Notes: generated by a model from the letters alone, not told the origin. 64,000 bases of DNA from an uncultured Bacteroidota bacterium (GCA_903910445.1 CAIVZR010000002.1:1-64000), one strand, 5' to 3'; counted from the first letter of the stretch, positions 44,514 through 53,617 are shown. Numbers and translations: made by a program.

Positions 44514-45740
44514 ATGAAGAATCTAATAAAGGTTTTATTTCCATTGCTCTTGTTGAGTTTCACCCTCAATAGTTGTAGCTTTTTATTTGGAAGTAAGAAG
44601 GATAAAGAGGTGGATCAAATTTTTGAACAAGGAAGAATCGATCCCAATTTAGTTCCTACCACCGTAGGCTATGTTCCTGTACTTCCTTTCTTCAACCAAT
44701 ACATTAATCCTGTTGATGTTTACGTTGGTTTTGATAATATGCTCTATGTGTGTGATGATGCTGGCGTTCACGTAAGCGATATCACTGGGCGCGAATATCG
44801 TGTCATTGCAATACCCGGAGCGAGTAAGGTGGTGCAGGATCGTCGACTATTTACATACGTGTGCGGGCGTGTAAGTGTTATTCGTAGTGGACAAACCTAT
44901 AATTTACCTGCTATTTATAAAATAATGAACGCAGCCACCAAAGGCAATTATAGCATTATCGATACCCTTATACAACCTGATTGCGATGTAACGAGAAATA
45001 ATTTCCGTGGAAATGATGACGAAAAGGTCCGTTTTACTGGAATTGCTACTACTGCCGACAATACACTTTATTTAACTCGCACAGGACCTCGTAATGATTT
45101 AGCTGCATTTTCTGCACCTGATAATGCGGTATTGGTGTTCGATCCTTCAGGTAAAAATACGGGTTATGCAAAGGAGCTTAATCCCAACACGAGCAGCTTA
45201 AAATCGGTACTAGGATTAAATGGTATTACTTCTTTCTGCGCTCCTCCTCAGGTCCAGTTTGGTATGAATCAAAGTAAAGATTTTATCCTCGCTCAAGGCG
45301 ATCAATCGCAACCCGTTGAGTTTCGCGTGCTTTGGATAAAACACAATATTGATGCGGCTACTGGAGAAACTACATTTGGTCAAAACAATGATTTATTGAT
45401 AAGCGATACAAGCAAAGCACGTCGATTCCTTTATGATTCCTATCGTTTTAAAAACCCTGTGGATCTTTGCATTTCACTTGATAAAAATGGTTACTTATTT
45501 GTTGTAGATGATCAATTAGATTCTGTATTTATTTTTACTCAAGCTGGATATGAGGGCGTAAATGCTCCTGCAACTTCAACAAATAAAAAACAAATTGTTG
45601 CCTCCTTTGGTGGCACCGGAATTGACTTATTTCATTTTAACAAATGCAGTGGGGTAGCGTATTTCAATAAGATTCTTTATATCGCCGATAAAGAAAATAA
45701 TCGTGTTTGCCGATATAAGCTGAGTACTGATATTGAATAG
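44514..45740 (+). CDS. Beta-propeller (NHL-like) lipoprotein
   Basis: 408 residues with a lipoprotein signal (LLLLSFTLNSC; Cys21). The mature part contains NHL/SMP-30-like blades: NPVDVYVGFDNMLYVCDDAGVHV, NPVDLCISLDKNGYLFVVDDQLDSV-like and FNKCSGVAYFNKILYIADKENNRVC, each with the pattern of a hydrophobic strand followed by D-x-x-N/L. It should sit on the outer membrane, probably one six- or seven-bladed propeller. It starts 3 nt after the PorV-like gene. The barrel-plus-propeller combination recalls PorQ-PorZ of the T9SS attachment complex, but this protein is smaller than PorZ and lacks a sorting domain. Confidence 0.82.
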   Translation: MKNLIKVLFPLLLLSFTLNSCSFLFGSKKDKEVDQIFEQGRIDPNLVPTTVGYVPVLPFFNQYINPVDVYVGFDNMLYVCDDAGVHVSDITGREYRVIAIPGASKVVQDRRLFTYVCGRVSVIRSGQTYNLPAIYKIMNAATKGNYSIIDTLIQPDCDVTRNNFRGNDDEKVRFTGIATTADNTLYLTRTGPRNDLAAFSAPDNAVLVFDPSGKNTGYAKELNPNTSSLKSVLGLNGITSFCAPPQVQFGMNQSKDFILAQGDQSQPVEFRVLWIKHNIDAATGETTFGQNNDLLISDTSKARRFLYDSYRFKNPVDLCISLDKNGYLFVVDDQLDSVFIFTQAGYEGVNAPATSTNKKQIVASFGGTGIDLFHFNKCSGVAYFNKILYIADKENNRVCRYKLSTDIE

Positions 45741-45771
45741 TATTTAGTTTTTCCCATTTTCCGTAAAACAA

Positions 45772-45798
45772 AAAAGCACAGTTTTCAAACCGTGCTTT
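45772..45798. terminator. Hairpin after the propeller lipoprotein gene, probable terminator
   Basis: AAAAGCACAGTTT (45772-45784) pairs with AAACCGTGCTTTT-like arm (45787-45798) through GTTT/AAAC, GCAC/GTGC and A/T pairs with one A-C mismatch. It lies 30 nt after the stop. The flanking T run is stronger on the minus strand, so its direction is uncertain and it may work both ways. Confidence 0.55.
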
Positions 45799-45880
45799 AG
45801 CATTGAGAACATATAGAAGTAATCTTACATTTAAATTCTTGTTTTCTGATTTACAAAACCCCTCAACGATTCATTTTTAA

Positions 45881-45920
45881 AAGTACTCGTCATCCGTTTG
45901 TTGCAAATGACGAGCTACTT
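45881..45920. repeat. Long inverted repeat in convergent intergenic region
   Basis: Arms AAGTACTCGTCAT (45881-45893) and ATGACGAGCTACTT (45907-45920) pair over 13 positions with one bulged C, enclosing a 13-nt loop. There is no T run on either side, so it is not a classical terminator. It could be part of a small RNA, a protein-binding site or an mRNA 3' end stabiliser. Confidence 0.6.
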
Positions 45921-46130
45921 ATGAAATGTTTTCATTGCATTGGTTGCTTTTTCTTATTCATTAATCGGCGGTTTCGTTAAAGGGTTGCATTAACAGAACA
46001 AATATGAATCTTAATTCAATCATAATTATGACATTTTTTCCTTTAAATTAGAATCCGAACCTCTAAATTAGGTCAAAAATCTCAATAAATGCTTGTTGAA
46101 TAAGGGAATGGGAGATTTGTGAAACTTATA

Positions 46131-47135
46131 TCAGTTTAGTAAGCCTAAGATGTTTTTAATCTCTTCTCTGGCTTGTTTTTTCTGATACAGTATATTGTAA
46201 ACTGCATTCATAATTGGCATTTCTACCTTGTATTTCTTATTTATCTCGAACATGCATTTACTAGCATAATAACCTTCGGCTATCATATTCATTTCGAGTT
46301 GTGCAAATTTAACCGAACAGCCTTTGCCTATCATTGTTCCAAACATTCTATTTCGACTATAAAGCGAATAGGCTGTTACTAGTAAATCGCCAAGATATGC
46401 GCTTTCTTTTACGTCACGATGAATTGGTTTAACAATATCAATAAATCGCTTCATTTCACGAATTGCATTGGCTATTAGTACCGATTGAAAATTATCTCCA
46501 TAACCTAAACCATGGCAAATTCCACTTGCTAAAGCATATACATTTTTTAATACAGCACCATATTCGGCGCCAACTAAATCCTCGTTAATATTGGTTTTGA
46601 TATAATGACAATGTAAAAGTTTTTCTATCGACTGTGCGGCCAATTTACTTCCACCACACAAAGTTAAATAGGATAAACGCTCTAAAGCTACTTCTTCTGC
46701 ATGACAAGGACCAGCAATAACTGCTTGATGTGTATCTGGGATAGCGAATTGCTTTGTTAAATAATCAGCTACAACTAAATTTTGTTGTGGTATAACTCCT
46801 TTAATTGCCGAGATAATGAGTTTATTCTTAAAAATAGATGATGGTGCGTCTTTAAGCAAATCGTGTAAAAAAGCCGATGGTACTGCGAGAATAACGATAT
46901 CGCTACTTTTTATTGCTTTAATTAAATCGCTTGTGAGTTCAATGTTTTTTAAGTTGAACTCTACATCCGTCAGATATTGTGGATTGTGTTTTGTTTTTTT
47001 AATGCTTGATACTGTCTCAGATTTCCGCAACCACCAAGTGATTTTTTTGGGTGTTTTATTATCTCCTAGTATCTTAACCAATGCTGTGGCCCAACTCCCG
47101 CCACCAATTACAGCTATACTCTTTTTTTCTTTCAT
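46131..47135 (-). CDS. gpsA: NAD(P)-dependent glycerol-3-phosphate dehydrogenase
   Basis: Reduces dihydroxyacetone phosphate to sn-glycerol 3-phosphate for phospholipid synthesis. 334 residues. Visible: Rossmann motif IGGGSWATALVKIL near 10-23, AVPSAFLHDLL, ISAIKGVI, GPCHAEEV (family GPSxAxE variant) and the catalytic lysine segment GAEYGAVLKNVYALASG, then GDLLVTAYSLYSRNRMFG. It lies 9 nt downstream of the E1 dehydrogenase gene and is probably co-transcribed with it. Confidence 0.94.
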   Translation of the reverse strand: MKEKKSIAVIGGGSWATALVKILGDNKTPKKITWWLRKSETVSSIKKTKHNPQYLTDVEFNLKNIELTSDLIKAIKSSDIVILAVPSAFLHDLLKDAPSSIFKNKLIISAIKGVIPQQNLVVADYLTKQFAIPDTHQAVIAGPCHAEEVALERLSYLTLCGGSKLAAQSIEKLLHCHYIKTNINEDLVGAEYGAVLKNVYALASGICHGLGYGDNFQSVLIANAIREMKRFIDIVKPIHRDVKESAYLGDLLVTAYSLYSRNRMFGTMIGKGCSVKFAQLEMNMIAEGYYASKCMFEINKKYKVEMPIMNAVYNILYQKKQAREEIKNILGLLN

Positions 47136-47144
47136 AAAATGATT

Positions 47145-49148
47145 TTAGTAATCGAGTAACTTTTTTAAATCGCCAGAAAATTTATGCTTAGGAAGGAAGT
47201 TTTGTTCTAATGGTATGCTAAATGGCACCGGTGAATCCATGGATGCGGAGCGCATCACTGGAGCATCTAAATTCATAAAACAATGTTCACTAATCCATGC
47301 TGCGATTTCTGCGCCAACACCTCCTGTTAAACAATCCTCATGTAATATAATTGCTTTACCTGTTTTGCTAACCGCTGCTTCAACAGCTTCTTTATCCCAT
47401 GGTAATAAGCTTCGTAAATCTAAGATTTCGAAAGTAAAATCGGGAAATGACGCAGCAGCATCAATAGCCCAATGAACGGCAGCTCCATAAGTAATGATGG
47501 TTGCATCTTCTCCTTGTTGAACTGTTTTTGCTTTGCCAATTTCTATTTCATAGTAACCATCTGGCACTTGCATTTCATTGCTACGGTAAAGTCCTTTGTG
47601 TTCGAAAAACAGCACTGGATTTGGGTCATTAAATGCAGCTAACAATAATCCTTTGGCGTCGAATGCATTACTGGGATAAACAACTTTTAATCCAGGGGTA
47701 TGCACAAACCAAGCTTCATTGCTTTGACTATGAAACGGGCCTGCTCCAACTCCTGCGCCTGTAGGCATTCTAATTACTACATCTGCACATTGCCCCCATC
47801 GGTAATGATTCTTAGCCAGATTATTAATTATTTGATTAAACCCACAGGTGACGAAATCGGCAAATTGCATTTCCATCATAGATTTATATCCTTTAATACT
47901 TAAGCCTAATGTTGCACCTACAATTGCACTTTCACAAAGTGGGGTGTTGCGCACCCTATCTTTTCCATACTTCTCTGTTAATCCTTGAGTAATTTTAAAT
48001 GCACCTCCATACTCTGAAATATCTTGGCCCATTAAAACCAATTTATCCCATGTTTGCATGGCTATATCCAATGCGTCGCTAATTGCATCAATAAACCGTT
48101 TTTGACTTAATTGAGTGCCGGGTTCCTTGCTCTGGTATTTTTCCAAAGAGCCATTTTCGAAAGTCTTTACCGAAGCATATACATCTTCTAATTCTTCTTG
48201 AGAATTCGGAGTAATTTCGGGAAGGGCTAATACCCCTTCAACACCTTCATCAATCTCTTTTTTAATATGCGCTTTTATGTCAGCAACATATAAATCGTTC
48301 AAAATTCCTTGATCATATAAATACTGTTCAAAGTTTTTTACTGGATCCTTAATAGCCCAGGTATCAAACAACTCCTGAGGCACATATTTAGTTCCACTTG
48401 CTTCTTCATGACCACGCATGCGAAAGGTCATGCATTCTAGAATTATCGGGCGAGGGTTTTGGCGAAGCAATTCGGCAATTTCCGAAACCTGATGATATAC
48501 TTCTAAGATATTGTTTCCATCTATCTGAATTGCTTCAATACCATATCCAATTGCTTTATCAATAAAATACTTAAATTTATATTGCTCGTTGGATGGAGTC
48601 GATAATCCGTACCCATTATTTTCGATTAAAAAAATCACTGGTAAATTCCAAACCGCAGCGACATTAATTGCCTCATGAAAATCGCCCTGACTGGCTCCTC
48701 CATCTCCGCTATAAACGATTGTAACTTTGGGTTCCTTTTGTAATTTAGTAGCCAATGCTATACCATCGGCTACCCCTAACATGGCTCCCAGATGAGAAAT
48801 CATTCCAATGATATGATATTCATTGGTGCCAAAATGAAATGAACGTTCTCTTCCTTTACTAAATCCCTCCTTTTTTCCTTGCCATTGGGCGAAAAGCTTA
48901 CTGAAGGGAATATCCCTAGAAGTGAATACGCCTAAATTTCTATGTAATGGAAGCACATACTCATCGGCATGAAGAGCCAAGGTAGAGCCTACTGCTATCG
49001 CCTCCTGACCTATACCACTAAACCATTTGCTCACGCGTCCTTGTCGCAACAGTATGAGCATCTTTTCCTCAATCATACGAGGCTTTAATAAACCCTGATA
49101 GAGTTCAAGTAGTTGTTCGTTGCTTAAATTTCTTCGATCAAATTGCAT
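47145..49148 (-). CDS. Fused alpha/beta E1 subunit of branched-chain alpha-ketoacid dehydrogenase
   Basis: Thiamine-dependent decarboxylation step of a 2-oxoacid dehydrogenase complex, probably 2-oxoisovalerate. 667 residues, about the sum of the separate alpha (first 340) and beta (last 330) chains. The alpha part has FSGIGQEAIAVG, YVLPLHRNLG and the ThDP motif GDGGASQGDFHEA...ENN; the beta part begins near KRFIDAISDALDIAMQ and has TPLCESAIVGATLGLSIKG, GAGVGAGPFHSQSNEAWF and LTGGVGAEIAAWI. The subunit fusion is established in Bacteroidota. E2 and E3 genes are not in the window. Confidence 0.9.
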   Translation of the reverse strand: MQFDRRNLSNEQLLELYQGLLKPRMIEEKMLILLRQGRVSKWFSGIGQEAIAVGSTLALHADEYVLPLHRNLGVFTSRDIPFSKLFAQWQGKKEGFSKGRERSFHFGTNEYHIIGMISHLGAMLGVADGIALATKLQKEPKVTIVYSGDGGASQGDFHEAINVAAVWNLPVIFLIENNGYGLSTPSNEQYKFKYFIDKAIGYGIEAIQIDGNNILEVYHQVSEIAELLRQNPRPIILECMTFRMRGHEEASGTKYVPQELFDTWAIKDPVKNFEQYLYDQGILNDLYVADIKAHIKKEIDEGVEGVLALPEITPNSQEELEDVYASVKTFENGSLEKYQSKEPGTQLSQKRFIDAISDALDIAMQTWDKLVLMGQDISEYGGAFKITQGLTEKYGKDRVRNTPLCESAIVGATLGLSIKGYKSMMEMQFADFVTCGFNQIINNLAKNHYRWGQCADVVIRMPTGAGVGAGPFHSQSNEAWFVHTPGLKVVYPSNAFDAKGLLLAAFNDPNPVLFFEHKGLYRSNEMQVPDGYYEIEIGKAKTVQQGEDATIITYGAAVHWAIDAAASFPDFTFEILDLRSLLPWDKEAVEAAVSKTGKAIILHEDCLTGGVGAEIAAWISEHCFMNLDAPVMRSASMDSPVPFSIPLEQNFLPKHKFSGDLKKLLDY

Positions 49149-49187
49149 AGCGATGGTCAGTAAAAGTACAGTTTATGAATCAATCCT

Positions 49188-50180
49188 CTAGATGAGGTTG
49201 GCAGATGCTAAATGTTCGGCAATTTGAACTGCATTAGTAGCAGCACCTTTTCGCAAATTATCACTTACTACCCATAAATTAAGAGTTTTAGGTTGTGTTT
49301 CATCCCTACGAATTCTCCCAACAAACACTTCATCCTTCTCATGTGCATTGAGAGGCATCGGGTACTCAAGTTTTGCGTTGTTGTCGATTACAATAACGCC
49401 TTTTGTTTTCTGTAATATTTCTAGAACCTCTTTCAGTTCAAATTCATGTTCAAATGAAACATTGATACTCTCGCTATGCCCACCCATAACAGGAACTCTT
49501 ACACACGTTGCTGTAACTTTAATCTGCGGGTCACCCAATATCTTTTTGGTTTCATGCACCATTTTCATCTCTTCTTTAGTATATCCATTTTCAAGAAACA
49601 CATCTATTTGAGGTATTAAATTCAAATCGATTTTGTGGTGATACGCTTTCTCTCCATCAATATTTTGGCGTTCATCCATAAGTTGTTTTACCGCCTTAAC
49701 ACCAGTGCCGGTAACACTTTGATAGGTGCTTACTACTATTCGATTTATCTTGTACTTCTTATGCAAATCGGACAAAGCAATCACCATTTGAATGGTACTG
49801 CAGTTTGGGTTCGCTATAATTTTGGTGTCGGGAGTAATGTCTTTAAAATTTATTTCCGGCACTACCAATGGGCATTTATCATTCATGCGCCATGCCGATG
49901 AGTTATCGATTACATAGGTGCCATTTGATGCGAATTTTTCGGCCCATGCCAAAGAAGTGCTTCCACCTGCTGAAAATATAGCAATTTGAGGCTTGGCATC
50001 TACGGCATCCTGAACACTTATAACCTTATATTCCTTTGATTTGAATGTTAGGATTTTTCCAACTGACTTCTCAGAAGCCGCAACCAATAATTCAGAAATC
50101 GGAAATGACCTTTCGGCTAATACTTCCAGCATTTTGCTACCCACTAATCCGGTAGCTCCAACAATAGCAACTTTATACAT
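49188..50180 (-). CDS. asd: Aspartate-semialdehyde dehydrogenase
   Basis: Makes aspartate semialdehyde for lysine/diaminopimelate, threonine and methionine synthesis. 330 residues. Visible: NADP site VGATGLVGSKML near 7-18, FSAGGSTS, catalytic Cys127 (NPNCSTIQ), Gln154 (TYQSVTGTG) and acid/base His235 (GGHSESIN). It lies 39 nt upstream of the E1 gene on the same strand; its promoter region is shared with recR. Confidence 0.97.
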   Translation of the reverse strand: MYKVAIVGATGLVGSKMLEVLAERSFPISELLVAASEKSVGKILTFKSKEYKVISVQDAVDAKPQIAIFSAGGSTSLAWAEKFASNGTYVIDNSSAWRMNDKCPLVVPEINFKDITPDTKIIANPNCSTIQMVIALSDLHKKYKINRIVVSTYQSVTGTGVKAVKQLMDERQNIDGEKAYHHKIDLNLIPQIDVFLENGYTKEEMKMVHETKKILGDPQIKVTATCVRVPVMGGHSESINVSFEHEFELKEVLEILQKTKGVIVIDNNAKLEYPMPLNAHEKDEVFVGRIRRDETQPKTLNLWVVSDNLRKGAATNAVQIAEHLASANLI

Positions 50181-50202
50181 TATATATACCCTTAACTTTA
50201 GT

Positions 50203-50218
50203 TATTTTTGCAAAGATA
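50203..50218. promoter_or_regulatory. Back-to-back -7 elements for asd and recR
   Basis: TATTTTTG (50203-50210, plus strand) abuts TATCTTTG on the minus strand (50211-50218), both matching TAnnTTTG. The minus element lies 31 nt from the asd start, the plus element 77 nt from recR. No -33 TTTG is visible for either, so only one may be used. Confidence 0.4.
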
Positions 50219-50286
50219 TATTTATGTGTTTGTTTCATAGCATAAATTGTAACCTATAAACCTCAAAACTTTTAATAGCGCTTTTT

Positions 50287-50892
50287 TTGAATTATCCTTC
50301 ACAAGTACTCGAACTGGTTGTTAATGAATTTGCCAAACTCCCTGGGATTGGCAAAAAAACTGCCTTACGTCTTGCCTTACATCTTATAAAGAGAAACCAG
50401 CAGGATTTACTCTTTTTTAGTGAGTCCCTTAAAAAGCTGGCTAATGAAATTCGTTATTGTGATCTATGCCACAATGTGAGCGACGCTGAGATTTGTGATA
50501 TCTGCAGTAGTTTTTCACGCAAAAAAGATCAACTCTGTGTTGTTGAAGATTTGCGTGACGTGATGGCCATCGAAAACACACAACAGTATTTTGGCGTTTA
50601 TCATGTTCTTGGAGGTGTAATTGCCCCTATGGATGGAATTGGGCCTGATGCCTTAAACATGGACAGCCTTATTAAACGTGTCGGAAAGGGAGAAATAAAA
50701 GAAATCATTTTAGCATTGAATGCTACAATGGAAGGCGATACTACGGCATTTTATATCAGTAAAAAACTCCAGCCGCTAGGAGTGAAAATTTCTACAATAT
50801 CTCGTGGAATTGCCGTGGGTGGCGAACTTGAATATGCCGATGAAATTACTTTAGGACGTGCAATTACGTCGAGGGTAAACTACGGGGGCTAA
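50287..50892 (+). CDS. recR: Recombination mediator RecR
   Basis: Works with RecF/RecO to load RecA on gapped DNA. 201 residues from a TTG start (NYPSQVLELVVNEFAKLPG); no ATG lies nearby and length and N-terminus match the family. Visible: helix-hairpin-helix LPGIGKKTA (18-26), zinc cysteines 58, 61, 70 and 73 (CDLC...CDIC), and the TOPRIM domain (LCVVEDLRDVMAIE, then EIILALNATMEGDTTA). One nt separates its stop from that of the convergent lipoprotein gene. Confidence 0.95.
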   Translation: MNYPSQVLELVVNEFAKLPGIGKKTALRLALHLIKRNQQDLLFFSESLKKLANEIRYCDLCHNVSDAEICDICSSFSRKKDQLCVVEDLRDVMAIENTQQYFGVYHVLGGVIAPMDGIGPDALNMDSLIKRVGKGEIKEIILALNATMEGDTTAFYISKKLQPLGVKISTISRGIAVGGELEYADEITLGRAITSRVNYGG

Positions 50893-50893
50893 C

Positions 50894-51526
50894 TTAAAAT
50901 GATCTCACTGCCCTAACATAATAGGATGTGTTTTTTTCAGGATTAAATTGAGAATTACTGCTGGTATTAAAGTATTGTATCCAAGCTTTGTCGATAGTGC
51001 TTTCACTTGAACTCCAATAGCCTTTGGGAATAGCAAACCCACCGATTGCATTACGATTTAAATAGAGTTTAGTAAGTTCGTTCAGTGAAGGGAGATACCA
51101 ATCGCTAAATCCACCTAACACTAAATCAGAACATATTTTTGCTGCATAATCACCGGTGCCTTGAAGGCCTACAATTGTATTGGTGTTTTTGTTTCCCCAG
51201 CCCATCGTTTTGGATGTAGCATTGGTTGTCATATTTGTAATATTACTCCAAGTAGCATCAATACTCTGATCGGAAGGAGCTGCAATCAAACCATGACGTA
51301 TATTAGGATCATAGCCATCATCACCAGCTTCAAGGATATACGCTAATTTACCCCCTTGAAAATCATCTCCAACAACTAGATAAATACAAGAACCATCGTC
51401 TTCGTTGGCTTTCGAATTATAATTACTAGAAGATGGATCCGTGCAACCTCTTACCTTTTTCTTGCAAGCAGGAGAAACAATAATGAGAAGCCCAAAAGTA
51501 ATTAAGATTAAAATATACTTATTCAT
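50894..51526 (-). CDS. DUF1566-domain lipoprotein
   Basis: 210 residues with lipoprotein signal (LLIIVSPAC; Cys21). A short Bacteroidota-typical motif follows (GCTDPSSSNYNSKANEDDGS, residues about 27-46), seen in many exported proteins. The C-terminal part (about 60-210) is a DUF1566/fimbrial-lectin-like fold: GGFSDWYLPSLNELTKLY, GYWSSSE, then YVRAVRSF at the end. It is a probable outer-membrane or surface lipoprotein of unknown ligand. Confidence 0.85.
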   Translation of the reverse strand: MNKYILILITFGLLIIVSPACKKKVRGCTDPSSSNYNSKANEDDGSCIYLVVGDDFQGGKLAYILEAGDDGYDPNIRHGLIAAPSDQSIDATWSNITNMTTNATSKTMGWGNKNTNTIVGLQGTGDYAAKICSDLVLGGFSDWYLPSLNELTKLYLNRNAIGGFAIPKGYWSSSESTIDKAWIQYFNTSSNSQFNPEKNTSYYVRAVRSF

Positions 51527-51590
51527 ATTTTTAGTGGTGATGTGTAAAAATATCTTTTAGCAGGCATATATGCAAATTCTCAAATAACTT

Positions 51591-51641
51591 CAAAACAAAA
51601 ACTCTCCTTCCCCAATAGATTTTTGCAGGGAAGGAGAGTTT
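51591..51641 (-). terminator. Strong intrinsic terminator downstream of the T9SS module protein
   Basis: Perfect 14-bp stem AAACTCTCCTTCCC (51599-51612) with GGGAAGGAGAGTTT (51628-51641). On the minus strand it is followed by a T-rich tail (complement of 51591-51598). It ends the transcript of the gene at 51677-53518, separating that gene from the downstream DUF1566 lipoprotein. Confidence 0.85.
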
Positions 51642-51676
51642 AAATAAAAAACTAATTTAGATTAGCCTCAATAAAT

Positions 51677-53518
51677 TTACTGTTTTGTGATTTTTGAAGT
51701 AGTAGTAACTCCACCAATTATGGTCTTAACAATATAAATTCCATTAGATAGGTTAGCAATGTCAAGAGATACATCCATAGTATTCGGTTCCAATGAGATA
51801 ACTTCTTGTCCCATTACATTAGAAATTGTTACATTTTCTACATTTTGAGCAGCCTCAATTTTTAATGTGTTGGTGGCAGGATTAGGATAGATATGCGTTG
51901 TTGAAACGTTACTTTTGTTAATACCTATTGATGTTTTTCTGAAATAAACATTATCAACATAAACGGTACTTGTACCTGTTGGAACACCTACTAATATATA
52001 TTGAGCTAGGTGAGCTCTCGTGGTTAAACCTGTAAAGTCAGAAAGCAATAAATCATAGCTATTCCATGATTTCAAAGTTGGAGGAGTTAATGTTAATTCA
52101 TGCTCCTTATCATCTCCACCACCAAAGGCTCCGTCAGCTCCAAAATCAACCAACTTAACTTTAAAGGTAGTCATATTCGGGGTCCAAGCATCAAGGTGTA
52201 ACCATTTCATTGGGGTTGCGTTTATTTGATTTGCTCCTGTGGTTTCTATTCCAACAAAATCTAAAGCTGAATACTTTTTGGTATCGTTTCCTGCAATTTG
52301 CAAATCAGTTAAAGTGGCTGCCGACCAGCTTGTGCGCCAGGTATCAACAGTTTTATTAGTATAAGCATTGCTAAACATAGAAATAACATCGGCAGCTGGC
52401 CATGTTGGGGTTGGCGCTGCTACTGTTGGAATATTAGGATCTACAAATGGCACTTTATGGAAATATACATTATCAATGTATATGATACCCGAACCTGCTG
52501 GAGCACCCGAGAATATCAATTGTGCGATATGGCCCTTTGTTGTTAAGCCAGTAAAATCAGACAATGGAATTTCGAATCCATTCCATGAATTTAATGTTGG
52601 TGTAAAAGTTAATTCGTGTTCTTTGTCATCACCACCACCAAAGGCTGCATCAGCACCAAAATCAACCAATTTAATACGGAAGGTGGTCATGTTTGCAGTC
52701 CAAGCATCAACGTGAAAGTATAGCATTGAAGAGGCATTGATTAGGTTTGGACCTACTGTTTCAATACCAACAAAATCTAATGATGAATATTTTTTAGTGT
52801 CATTCCCAACAATTTGCAAATCAGTAAGTGTAGCTGATGACCAGCTAGTGCGCCAAGTATCAACGGTTACGTTGGTATAAGCATTGCTAAACATCGATTT
52901 TACATCAGCTGCGGGTTTAGTCGGTGTTGGTGCAGCAGCGGATGGTGCTGGAGGAGGTGTTGCTCCAGAAAAAGTGATATTATCCCAATAACATACGTTG
53001 TCTGTTGTTCTTGCTTGGAAATCAGGAAAAACCACAATTTGATCATTTGTTTCTCCTATTTTACTAGTGAAGTCGAACGTGATTTCTTCCCATTGGTTGA
53101 TCACTGTATTTGGTTTTTTAATCTCGCCTGTTGATCCTCCTGTAGAAGTAACCAGTTTAATACCTACATCGCTAATTACCGATTTGTAAACCATAATTTT
53201 GATTGTAGAATTAGAAGCAGAAATGGTCCAAGTACCAATTCCTGCGCCATGTGAAGATTCAACTCCAGCCCATGGTTGACCAACAACCAATGGAGTTAAT
53301 TTAGCAACCGTTGCAGAAGTGTTTACACCTCCTGAAACAGGGTTAGAGATAATTTGCATAGGGGCACTCGTCGCCCCGTTTTCAAAGGTTGTCCAAGTCC
53401 AGGTAGCTCCGTTACCACCGGTTTCAAAGTTGATTGGAACATTTTGTGAGAAGCCCGCAAAAGAGAGCAATAGAAGCATTGCAAAAGCAAATTTTCGGAT
53501 GTGTAATGTGTGTGTCAT
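51677..53518 (-). CDS. T9SS-secreted protein with duplicated glycan-binding-like module
   Basis: 613 residues with signal peptide (FAMLLLLSFAGFSQ). Three beta-sandwich parts: an N-terminal CBM-like region (about 27-190, ending NVCYWDNITF), then two near-identical modules at about 195-355 and 367-528, each starting AAPTPT..PAADV and ending YVDNVYFRK-like, with DTWRTSW, GNDTKKY, KLVDFGADGAFGGGDDKEHEL and LSDFTGLTT in common. A type A T9SS sorting domain closes the chain (HIYPNPATNTLKI). I recall this module beside GH16 beta-glucanases in Bacteroidota. No catalytic residues are seen, so it probably binds glycan. First gene past the GH16/GH3 genes. Confidence 0.85.
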   Translation of the reverse strand: MTHTLHIRKFAFAMLLLLSFAGFSQNVPINFETGGNGATWTWTTFENGATSAPMQIISNPVSGGVNTSATVAKLTPLVVGQPWAGVESSHGAGIGTWTISASNSTIKIMVYKSVISDVGIKLVTSTGGSTGEIKKPNTVINQWEEITFDFTSKIGETNDQIVVFPDFQARTTDNVCYWDNITFSGATPPPAPSAAAPTPTKPAADVKSMFSNAYTNVTVDTWRTSWSSATLTDLQIVGNDTKKYSSLDFVGIETVGPNLINASSMLYFHVDAWTANMTTFRIKLVDFGADAAFGGGDDKEHELTFTPTLNSWNGFEIPLSDFTGLTTKGHIAQLIFSGAPAGSGIIYIDNVYFHKVPFVDPNIPTVAAPTPTWPAADVISMFSNAYTNKTVDTWRTSWSAATLTDLQIAGNDTKKYSALDFVGIETTGANQINATPMKWLHLDAWTPNMTTFKVKLVDFGADGAFGGGDDKEHELTLTPPTLKSWNSYDLLLSDFTGLTTRAHLAQYILVGVPTGTSTVYVDNVYFRKTSIGINKSNVSTTHIYPNPATNTLKIEAAQNVENVTISNVMGQEVISLEPNTMDVSLDIANLSNGIYIVKTIIGGVTTTSKITKQ

Positions 53519-53617
53519 GTTTGTAATTAAGTATAAATGATTGTTGTTAAATGTTGCCCTTAATAATTTATCGGGCGTTGAATATGATTGATTTTAGTTA
53601 GTTGGAGTTCGAATAAA

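Larger units (their letters stand above)
45741..46130. other. Convergent intergenic region with two strong hairpins
   Basis: About 390 nt between convergent genes without a plausible reading frame. It holds the hairpin at 45772-45798, a second stronger hairpin at 45881-45920, and just after it a small ATGAAA/TTTCAT repeat. The rest (about 45940-46130) shows no clear element. Confidence 0.55.

Noticed and set aside
45881-45920. CRISPR repeat
   Set aside because: There is a single inverted repeat with no spaced direct copies in the window and no cas genes.
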